Assembly: GCF_035083965.1 (NCBI RefSeq)
Contig: NC_089724.1
Location: forward strand, 7,976,501-8,040,500
Length of the DNA: 64,000 bases
Origin: Branchiostoma lanceolatum
Lineage: Eukaryota; Chordata; Leptocardii; Amphioxiformes; Branchiostomatidae
Direction: 5' to 3'
Below are positions 10,462 to 20,700 of this stretch, in pieces. How positions within the stretch are numbered: position 1 is the first letter of the stretch; each line of letters starts with the position of its first letter. Both the position numbers and the translations under genes were made by a program. The notes beneath the pieces are model-generated. The model had not been told where the DNA came from and made no database searches. It worked only from the letters and a program-made list of their open reading frames with translations.

Positions 10462-13400
10462 ATGGCGGAAGGTGGGTTTGCTTTTTCTTAGCTCCTCTCT
10501 TTTGACTCAATTTCGTAGATTTTAGCGGTATTTGTTGACCAGAAATAGGCTAGAAATCCGTAAATGTATCACAACTACACATACAGACGTAGTCATTCGA
10601 AGTTCCCATTGTAGATTTATGGGAATTAAGCGATGTTTTATCAAATCGGGTAGCAAGGCTTTTTCTGGGAGGGGCAACGCGATGTATATTCAAGTGACTA
10701 TTGAAAGGATGATCCCGTCAACAGTAGAAAAAATAGCTTTGTCTTCTTCTCTTCTTCTTGTTTCGTGCGCAACTTCATTAAGTTGTAGACTCTGGCACGG
10801 TGGGGGTAGGGGTACTTGTGGAGGGTGGTCGCTGTGTTTTGTTTTGACATGTTTTGGCTTTAGCTCCTCAAGGGGCAGGGGCGCTACTCCCTGCGGTGTC
10901 AGGTCGTTTCCCCGTCATGCAGTTTCCCCGTCAGGGCAGATGATCCTGTCAGCAGTAGAAAAATTTGCACTGTTGACAGGGTCATCCTGTCAGCAGTAGA
11001 AAATATTGTACTGCTGACAGGATTATAACTTCCTGCCACTTTCTTTGTTTTTCACGAATGTTTTTGCCACTTTACAGCATCGGCCCAAAAGATGGAGATC
11101 TCCTTCGGCACCACCTTGGACAGGAAACTGTTCCCCATCAACTGTGCTCCCACACGGTTTGGCAATGAACTTTCCCCACTCAGGGGAGCGCCACATAGAG
11201 GACCAGGTTGTTATGATAATGAAGAGGTAAGTGCCAAGATGCTGAAATTGTTTGCTCTTTTGTGTATCGTATCAGGTTGACATAGGGACAGATTTTTTTC
11301 ACTATTGACAGGCTCTTTGGAAGTGACTATTGACAGGACAATCCTGTCAGCAGTAGAAAAATTTGCATCATCCTGTCAACAGTGCAAATTTTTCTACTGC
11401 TGACAGGATTGTCCTGACCATAGCCTTAGGCATGTTTTTTGCACTGTTGACAAAAGTTCCTGTCAATAAGAACTTTTCTTCTCAATAGCTATGCTGTTGA
11501 CATATTTAGTGTCAATAATAGCAAAATTTGAATATTTCAACTTTCTGGGCAGTTTGAACTGGCCTTGTTTTTCATAAGGTTGCCTATAAACACCTCCTCA
11601 TTGTGCAATTCTTTTGTGTTCTATTTTAGATCAGTATGATTTAATTTCATTACATTACCATTTTTTGAGATGTGTTAAAGTATTGTGTTAAAGTATACAC
11701 ATATGTAGTTGTGTAACTCGATTCTCTGTTGTTTTCATTTCACAACCAGGTCAGCAACATGGTGTACAACATTGAAAAATATCCCATCTGTACCAAGAAA
11801 GGGTACTCCCTGGGCGCACGCACAGACCCAAGGTTCAGGAAAGTTCACACGGTAAGTTCACAAAAAATACATAAAGAAGTTTGCTACAAATTTGTTAGAA
11901 CGAATTTTTCGATGTAGGTAGCTTTATCATAGTCTGATTTAATCGCACTTACAGCGGCCACCCGTAACCGGTCAGCCATGAAAGCCCTGGACTGCGGAAG
12001 TTTGCGTTATACAGACTAGCTTTATCTAGAGTTTTGATGTCTTGTGAGTGTGCATGGGAGCATGCAAAGAAAGAGTTATATTATCGTAGAGTGGAATTTG
12101 TATCCACCAAGTACTGTAGAAGCATCCTCATTAGATTGCTTTAAACAGCATCTACAGTTAGATTTGCAAAGGTTAGGTGTGACAGGTGGTAGTTCATGTT
12201 CACTGTGATATAACCAGCTGCTACCGTGCTGAGTGCCTGCAAAGCTGGTGTGATACGCCGAAGGGCAGTTATACCGGCTTTCTAGATTCAGATGCAGGAG
12301 TGTGCATTGAAGTATTGATATCAATAACACAATCTTGTTTTCCCCTCCAGCTTGTCACACCCAGTCCTGTGGCCTACCAGACCACCTGGACAGAACTCAG
12401 GAGCTTCGAACCTGCCTTTAAGCCATTTGAGGTTGGGGCCAACAGGTTCAGGGAGATCAAGCTAGATCCACTCATTAATCCAGGGTAAGATAACTAAGAT
12501 TTATAATCTTTGCATTGTGCTATGGATTAAGTGGTGATTGTGACTTAACTCTGGGTCCCTATAAAATATAAGAGTAGAATAAAATGCAACATCCTTTTTT
12601 TTGCACAAGAATACTGTAAATTCAGAAATTTTTGCAATGGTTTTATGTTTGCGTTTTTTGCAGTGAACTCTTTACCACAAACTTAAAATCACTGCGAAGC
12701 GCTGTTCCAATGAGTGATTGTATCGCAAAACATCATCGAACACTCCATTTTCTCCCTACTGCAAAATCAAAGCCCCGCAAACATTTCTGCATTTACAGTA
12801 AGTGGTGATTATTCTGGGTCCCTATAAGATATAAGACAAGAATGAAATAAAATTCAGTACGAATGTTTATATAACAAGAATAAATGTTTGACAACTTAGC
12901 AATATCCCAAATCCCATATCCCAAATGGTCCTCAGGAGTCATTTATTGCATACCTTGAGTTTATGATTTATGCTTACAGTTCCAGCTGGTTTACTAATAT
13001 TGTCAACACTGTTTTTTCTCAGGCCTGGGACCTATGAGCATGATATCAAGAGAAATCGCCAAGTGTCGTGGCCTAGCCAGTTTGGTGCACCTATCCATCC
13101 CATCCAGCCAACACCAGAGAAAAGAACACTCAAAACAGAGGTATGTCACTCTACTTTCCATTTTCTCTGCACATTTTCTCTTGTCCTGTGATGTTATTCC
13201 CTTATTTTGCTGTAAAAGTGTAGTGTGACAAGTAAAAATTACACTTGACAAAATGCTAATGCAATACATATGTATTTTTGTCCAAAAATACATATGTATT
13301 GCATTAGCATTTTTTACACCTCTCTTATGAGAGTTCCATCTTTCCCCTAGCCACACTGTAACATCTAATTTATTTTGCTACATCAATACAGTCACCTTAG

Positions 13401-13686
13401 AGTCTGGCTCAAGTCACAACTACCTGTTGCCATCTATAGTATCTGTTCATCACTGCTATCTTAACCTTCTCCCTGCTGCCTAACTCTGTAACCAATAGGG
13501 AATTGGGTGCCAAATGGCTACCTCAGTGTGCTAAAGGTTAAACCTTTGAACAATACCACCACTGGTAAATACATTATCTGAGATAGTTGCTAAGTGACTC
13601 TTTCCTTTGTTTTGCAGCTGCTAAGTGACAAGGAGTTCAGGAAACACAAGAACCGGGTGGCATACCTGAGCCTATACTGGGAATGA
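10462..13686 (+). CDS. PIFO (CIMAP3): Protein Pitchfork (ciliary microtubule associated protein 3), 6 exons, 193 aa
   Basis: Ciliary/basal body protein; in mouse, Pitchfork promotes primary cilium disassembly through Aurora A. Exons: 10462-10471, 11078-11226, 11750-11851, 12351-12484, 13023-13140, 13618-13686. All introns are GT-AG, and phases 1,0,0,2,0 join into 194 codons including stop; the human protein is 191 aa. Family motifs are RKLFPINC near the N-terminus, LRGAPHRGPGCY, GYSLGARTDPRF, a PGPGTY SHIPPO-like motif, KRTLKTE, and the C-terminal block FRKHKNRVAYLSLYW. The first exon holds only ten coding bases (MAE plus one base), so a homology search would miss it. That start is chosen because it follows the X-box and splices in phase; Met9 in exon 2 is the alternative. 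Confidence 0.93.
10693..10740. repeat. Single GACAGGATNATCCTGTC-type unit
   Basis: The bases gaaaggatgatcccgtcaac followed by agtagaaaaa are a diverged unit of the self-complementary family. It lies in PIFO intron 1. Confidence 0.5.
10936..11030. repeat. GACAGGATNATCCTGTC unit cluster
   Basis: Three units with gatgatcctgtcagcagtag, gttgacagggtcatcctgtc and ctgctgacaggattataac, separated by A-rich spacers. It lies in PIFO intron 1, ending about 50 bases before exon 2. Confidence 0.7.
11300..11520. repeat. GACAGGATNATCCTGTC unit cluster
   Basis: About five units, including ttgacaggacaatcctgtca, catcctgtcaacagtgcaaa and ctgctgacaggattgtcctg, decaying rightward into diverged forms. It lies in PIFO intron 2. 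Confidence 0.65.
12170..12285. repeat. Dispersed GGTTAGGTGTGACAGG repeat, copy 1
   Basis: About 115 bases with ggttaggtgtgacaggtg, agctgctaccgtgc, gcctgcaaagctggtgtg and ccgaagggcagttata. A second copy at 39738-39845 shares the same blocks in the same order. Unknown class; PIFO intron 3. Confidence 0.6.
12613..12800. repeat. CTGTAAATGCAGAAATGTT MITE family copy
   Basis: Left end actgtaaattcagaaattt, right end aacatttctgcatttacagt. Internal blocks include gcgttttttgcagtgaactc and cactccattttctcccta. It lies in PIFO intron 4. Confidence 0.75.
13250..13313. repeat. Perfect 31-base hairpin with 2-base loop
   Basis: Bases 13250-13280 are the exact reverse complement of 13283-13313; the arm next to the loop reads acatatgtatttttg and the loop is tc. 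It lies in PIFO intron 5. No other copy is evident in the window. Confidence 0.9.
13465..13545. repeat. Short TTAACCTT-ended repeat, copy 2
   Basis: About 80 bases from accttctccctgctgcctaa to gtgctaaaggttaa. Inverse orientation to the copy at 4805. PIFO intron 5. Confidence 0.65.
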
Positions 13687-14767
13687 TTACCTCATCTTTA
13701 TGTACAATGTAGCAGTATAAGTCACTTAAGTGTCTTCTGTGTCACTTAAGAAAATAAGACCCATTTTAATATTGGGTTAAGCATCAGCAGATTTTAAGAA
13801 CAAAGAATACTATGGCTGCAATGGTGGCACAATTATCATAATCATGATTTTATTACTGAGAAATGGCTTGAGATTATTTCACAGGAAACAGGACGATTTT
13901 GAAGTCATGTTGTGTTTGAGATCATTCCATTGCATCTTATGACGTCAAATGGAATCGGTGTGTATATATACATGTAATACTGCAGTATTCAGCAGTACAT
14001 TTGTGTGTTTTTTTTTGTCTTCCATTATGTGAAAGTACTAAAAGCGTTATTTCGCACACTTTTGTTGCCAATATCATAGCTCTCACATTGTTCTGAAAAT
14101 GATAATGGTGAGAACAACTGTAAATAAAATAATAATACAAAGTGCTCAGTTCCAATGTCTGTTTGATATTCAGATATCATTGGACAAGTTGCTGTCTAAT
14201 GTTACATTGTACAGGTACACAGTACAGGTACATATCTTTTGCACATCTGGACACATGTTGCAGTACTGCCCCCTTGCAGATATCAACAGAACTACATGAA
14301 TTGCACACTGTCATTGCACCAGAGATGACTCAATACTAATATATGGCCTTGTTTTCGCACAATTTAAACAATTCAGAATTAGAATATTGCATATTATACA
14401 ACAAATTGATATCTTTTTCATCCAAAACGTTTTGAACAGTTATCTGTCATCAATTTCAGATATTGTCAAAGAATTAAATTCTTCCAATTCTCTCAATTTA
14501 TCATAAAGCACATTCCTGGACATTGCATTTGTTACCTTCAAGTTCAACACTTTGTATCTGCCTGGCATAAGTTTTCAATTTCACACTAATTACTGGAAAA
14601 GTACACCATATCATTAAAAACACAGTTCACAAAACTGATGGAACAAGTTGCTGATATGTAATATATACATGTTACGTACTAGTATTTGGCCAATTGAGAC
14701 TGTCATACCATTATTATTTAATTGGCAAGTTTGTGGGCTTGACTGAAGAATTTCTTATAAGACGTCT
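13687..14767. other. Convergent 3' region of PIFO and C12orf4
   Basis: No coding region. It should hold the PIFO 3' UTR (poly(A) hexamer at 14123-14128) and the short C12orf4 3' UTR; a minus-strand ATTAAA variant lies at 14717-14722, about 45 bases past that gene's stop. Confidence 0.55.
14123..14128 (+). terminator. Candidate poly(A) signal of PIFO
   Basis: AATAAA lies 437 bases after the PIFO stop codon and is the first canonical hexamer downstream of it. Confidence 0.45.
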
Positions 14768-17700
14768 TCATTTTGCTTTGCTGAGATCCAAGGGTGTAGA
14801 TACGCGGAAGATTTGAGGCAGCATGTTGCTGAACTGGTGAAACATCTCATCTGAAATACCCTGCAGATAACATGATCAGAACAAGTATATATAATTATTA
14901 AGTACATGTATGTCCTTCACAAAACATGGCAAGTTAAGAAAAATCTAAAACACAGAACAAGCAAGCAACTTTACTTTGTACTTATATTTTATGTTGAAAA
15001 ACACCATCATATCACAAAAAGCAGAACTCTGATAAATTTGATTTTTTTATTTGATTTTATTAGAATTGCAACAGTGCAATACACATGCGACACAGGCTGT
15101 GTCGTGACTCACGCATAAAAGTATTGTGGTTGTGCTTCAATGAAACCAACACACTGACCTCAGGTACCATGAACTGTATAGTTCTGGACTCTGTGCCTCC
15201 CCAAGATGCCATCTCCATCATAAACCCTGGAAATACAACAGGTTCATGTGGAAATATACATTCTTACAGCACACACAAATTTCTGGTTACTACCAAATCA
15301 TAAAATAGAAATTTATAGCTAAACACTATATGATAATAATGTATTTTTGTATTGCATTGTCAAAAGTTTTCTGTACAGGATTGTCAAGTGAATACATTAA
15401 AATCTTGATTATTGAAAGACAAATCCACAAAAACTGTTAAATGTATTTGACCATGAAGTACCTTTGATACACTTGAAGATGAGCTCAGCTCTTTTCAAAC
15501 ACCACTGCACTGTCATCTCCTGTAAATATGAACCCAAGAAAAGTGAGATTCCACATTCTCTTCATCACACAGATTAAAAATACATCGTGCAGAAACAACA
15601 ACTGAACACATATTTCAGAAATTGAAATATTTACAGTAATATTTCTTGCACAGCTAAGGCTAAAATACATACTGTAATTCTTGTTTCTTTCACTGTAAAT
15701 TTATGTTCACTATTTTAACTGTCACCTCTGCACCGTGAACGTATCATCACAATGAAAAACCTGTTGTAATTATTTATGATTCCTTCACACATCCGTTAAC
15801 GTTTCGTGAAGTTAAAATTCAGTGAAAATGTCCATTTTCCATACACCGTGAAAATTTGCTACCGTGAAGATAAAGTGAATTACAGTTACTGTTTAAGTAC
15901 CTCTCCCATCTCATGCACCAGTAGAAGGGGAACGGTCAAGGTCAGTATGTCGTGTCGACACGCGACCTTGAGGATGCTGCGCAGACCCAGGATGGTCGGG
16001 TTACGAGCGTTAATGTTGGTGGACCGTAAGGAGTCGTCCGCCACCAAGTGGAACACTACGTGCACCTCAGCTAGGTTGGAATGCCTGGTGATGTAAAAAT
16101 CCCCTGGAGCAACATAAAATGAATGACATAAAATTGTAAGTTTAGTTCAATTCAATTCAGTTCACTTCATCCTTCATCACTTCATCAGTTTCTCAAAATT
16201 GTTAGACATAGAACTTTGAACCGGGACATTTCGCGATGTCAACACAGGGAACAATGGGTTCTTTAGAACTTTAAATAGAACTTTATAGGATAAAAAATTT
16301 CTTTGCACAAATCCAATTTTTTAATTCAAGACTGATTTATCTTTTCGGTAACCGTCTGTCACCTTCCTCAGGGCAATTCTGACTGGTTCTGCAATAAGCA
16401 CAACTACGTAGGTGTCGCATCTGTTACCAACCTGATCAAACTAGTCACGGATAGAACTTTATAATCTACATAGTAATATTTTGGATGCAGCCAACAGTGC
16501 TGTACTTCTATATTTGTACCAGTCTAGTGTTCAGATGATAAGTAGACAGATTAAAAAGTAAATGATTGAGTCATGTAAAGGATGAAGACCTTACCTGCCT
16601 GTAACCTGTTGAGATCTGAGAATGACTTGCTCTTGGACTTCTCACTGTCTGCACTGCCATTGCTGCCATTCTCTTCTGTTGGAAGAAATAACTTTCTGTT
16701 ATCCACAATCTACAGAACCTATACCAACAGTAACAATACCAAATTTTCCTGAAAAAATCAACCCATTCCCTGATGATATACTAAGGTGTTCTTTGGGATG
16801 TCAAAGCCTCTCTGCCCTGGAAGCTTTTGTAGAGACAACTACTGTAAATGCAGAAATGTTCGTGGTGGTTTAATGTTCGTGCATTTCACAATGAACTGTT
16901 CACTGTGAACTTAAAACCACCACAAAAAGTTTTGTCCCTCCAATTGGCAACCCATTGTCTAAGCACTACGTACTGTGCAGTATATAGTACAGTATTATGA
17001 GGCAACGTGCAGTACTGAACTACAGTATTCTGATTTATCTATGAATACTGCATGAAAGAAATTCATGATCAGGACGTTTATAGCGCACCATTGCTGAGTA
17101 GGTATGAGGCCATGCACTTGGCTATCTTGGTTTCTGAATTGCTGTCCGTAAAGCCACTGGTGTTCCCATTATGTGACTAACTGTACATATCATGTAGTGC
17201 TACTATTATTTCAAATGCGTACTTAAAACCACCGCAAACACTCCATTTTCTCCCTACCGCGAAATTAAAACCACACAAACTTAAGGCATTTATACAGTAT
17301 GCCGCCCCCCTCCCCACCCCTCTACATGTAGGACAGTACCTTCCTCCTCCCTGGCAGCCTGCCGTGCCATCCTGCAGCTGTTAGCCCTCACCAGGTCCTC
17401 CTGGATACTGCTGAACTGGTCCTGCAGGGCTGGGAAGTGGAAGTCTGTGGACTGCTGACAAGCCGAGGAGAAATCTGGGGACCAAGGGAAGACAAAGTGA
17501 CTGTTGTACCTAAATGTTGTGGAATGTCACACAGAGACAGCCTCTCCCTCTCTCTGTCAATCAGTCTAAAAAGACTATAATCTAAACTTAAACTGAGCAA
17601 AAAATTGGAGACAGAAGATACTGCTAAACCTTGTATTCTAGGATTGAGTTAGTACAGTAACTACAGATCATCATTGTGCTGATTCTGGGGCAGGTGGTGG

Positions 17701-20700
17701 ATGAGGTAAATGTATATATTACACAGCTTCTTGAAGCTGACCATACTTAATTTGTATTCTTGATAGAAAGTACTAACTTAAAGTTACTAAGATTGGAGGG
17801 GGTTCTACGAGCTATCTTATTTTCGGTAAAAGACAATAATCAAATTCTTTTGCTATGAAAATTCTGTTAATTTATTTAGAAAACAATGTCATGTCTCAAC
17901 ATCATCATTCTGTTTTAATGAATTAGCCATCGGCTACAGGCTTATGATGATATTTTCTGTACTATTACCTCTCTTGATGCCAGTGTAGGCATTGACTCTG
18001 TTGTCCACCAGCAGCACCAGACCACACAGGGTGTTGGAGTACAGGGACAGGGCAGTCTGCAGGCGCTGGGGTTTGGTACCGCTGTACAGGACACGGGAAA
18101 GCAAAGCTGCAGATCTGCTCTTTCTTTAGTAAATTCTTGGCTTTTATCATAAGACGACACTATCTTCATGTCTTTTTACAAATAAGCAAAGATGTTGTCA
18201 TGGATACTCATAGTGCAGGAGAGCACATTGTCAGAACGTAATGCGCATATGGTATATAGCCTTTAAAACTATTATAGCTGCCCAGTCTCTTTCATCATCT
18301 TTGGTCAACGTTGCATCAGATTTACGGATGTTGCATATATCTTTGGACACAACTATATGAACTGTATTGGTTATATACGAGATATTAACCTTAAATAAGC
18401 AAACAGCACCTTAAACTCTAAGTTCTGCAAACGTGCTGTCCAGGGGTAACTTTGCTACAACAAGATTTACTACCCCTTGATATACATGTAACTAAGTGTA
18501 AAGATGGCTCACCCAATTTTGTTAGGTTTGTGTCGACACAAGTCCAGCGGATGGGCCCGCATCAGCCGGATGTTGTGCATGGTCTTCATTTGGGCTCCTG
18601 GTAAAAAGAAACAGTGTGTTCAGCAAGTAAGATTCCTTGTTGAAAAGTAAGGCCATAGTGATTTAATTACAAGGATGACATCCGCCCGCGCATCAATATT
18701 TGTCCGTTTTGATGAGATAGCGGCCTTACTGTAAAGCATACAAAGCAGCTGCAAAATGAGAAAGTATATGCTGTAAGTTGCAAAAAAATATTTCGGAAAA
18801 TGAAGACTAATGCCAAAGTCAAAGAAGAAGAGGTGACGGAACAAAATTGAAGAATCTATATTATCTTAACACCAAGTTTTGTTAATTTCCCCTGACCACG
18901 TAGATTTCATAATGGAGGTAACTATTTTCTTTTACAATTTTTTTTTTATTGCACGCTCACATCAGTTTTGGGGTCTCCAGAGGATTTCACCCAAATAGTC
19001 AAATCAACATGGCCTAACTTGTTGAAAAAATGCTGAAAAGTGACTCATTTACAATGCAACTAATATCTAGACGTGATGAAGCCTACCACAAGGTCGGTCT
19101 GTTGTTTTGTCTAATTTAATCATCGTTCGCCCAGCTTCACTTACCCCTAATTAATAAGAATTGTAGAGACACAAAAAACAGAATTTGCTGAACCCTGCAG
19201 CAAAGCAGACTTTCTCTGAACTCTCTACCACACTGGTAGCTTGATCTGACTGGAGTGGTGCAGCTTTGACCCTCTGCTCTCCAGCTAAATACTCCGCCCC
19301 TCATCTGGGGGCATGCCTCCCCCGAGATGACCATTCTCTGAGTCACCTCCTAACCATACTTTCTCAACTTTCCCTGGGGTTACTTGGAAAGCTGTCCATC
19401 ACCTCCTGGTACATTACCCATCACAGCAGACCATCCTTGTTTGCTGGGACTCAGATCATTAACGTCGCTTAGCAACTGTACAAGTCATTAAGCTGTCAAT
19501 ATCCAGATGAGTGATACTCCTTACCCAGATGTATGGTGAAGCTTTCCTCCAGCCTTGGCTGCTCCTCTGGCTCATTGTTATCATCTGAACCCTTGTCTAC
19601 AGCATCTGACATGGCACGGATACGCTGGCTGTGGGGAAACAAGCATAACAAGGAATGAATAAAAACTTGGTTGGAAAACCTACTATACTATGCTAGAGTT
19701 GCCCATTGGAAAGCATGTCAAAAAAAACCCACTGAAACAAGGCTCCATAAAAGTACTAACCCAAATTTCAATCTTAAAACTTCTTCTCCACTAGAAAGTT
19801 ACAAGGTACTTGATAGCCATGCAAAGAGAAAACAGAGGGTTGTTCAGCTAAAACTCAGAGAAAAGCTGTCAGTCAGTAGTAAGCAAACCCTACCTTTCAC
19901 CCCAGATTTTGTGTGTATCCATCCGCATGACCCAACAACTTATATCTGTCCTTAAAAAAATGTCCCTCAAGATTGGGCCAACATTTTCAAGGAAAAAGAA
20001 GGAATTTCAAGGATTTTAGATGGTGCTATAATTGTATTCCCATTTTGAGGCCTCCAATGCACAATGCAACTTTGATGTCTGCCCTATAACCTCCTTGGTT
20101 ATTGCAAATGCATTTAAATGGTTTTCATTTCGCGCTAAAAGCAAAAATGGAGTGTTCGCGGTGGTTTTAAGTTTACGGCAGCGCTTTAGTCACATCTGCT
20201 ACAGTATTGGACAAGAATATTTGCGGTAGTTTTAAGTTCGCGGTGAAACGGTCGCCGCGAAAAACGCAAACATAAAACCACCGCGAACATTTCTGCATTT
20301 ACAGTAGATATAGAGATACAGGATGCGTACATGGTTGTCCTGTTGCCGTTGCTGTGCTCCATGTCCTGGTGTACCTGCCTCACCCACTCCCTGTACTCAT
20401 CACGCTGGGTCGTCTGTAGGTTACACACCTCGTGGTCCCACTGAACCTCCAGTTTCTGGACAAGAAAATATTTGTGGTTAAAGATCCCTTTTCATGCTGA
20501 GTCAGAGACTTTATCTACCCTGACTCTAGCCTATACTACTCAAGGACAACAACAGGCTTTTGGTGCATTTTCTACCCATTGCATTCAAAGATGTAGGTAT
20601 AATCAGCATAAAAATTCACTTCACTTTACTTTGTACTGCAAATTTTGCTTTCTCACAACTATGACAGCATACTGTCATCTTAAATGAGAATGCCACACAT

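Noticed and set aside
10532-10999. 155-codon plus-strand frame in PIFO intron 1
   Set aside because: It includes the GACAGGAT repeat units, has low complexity and no recognisable domain.
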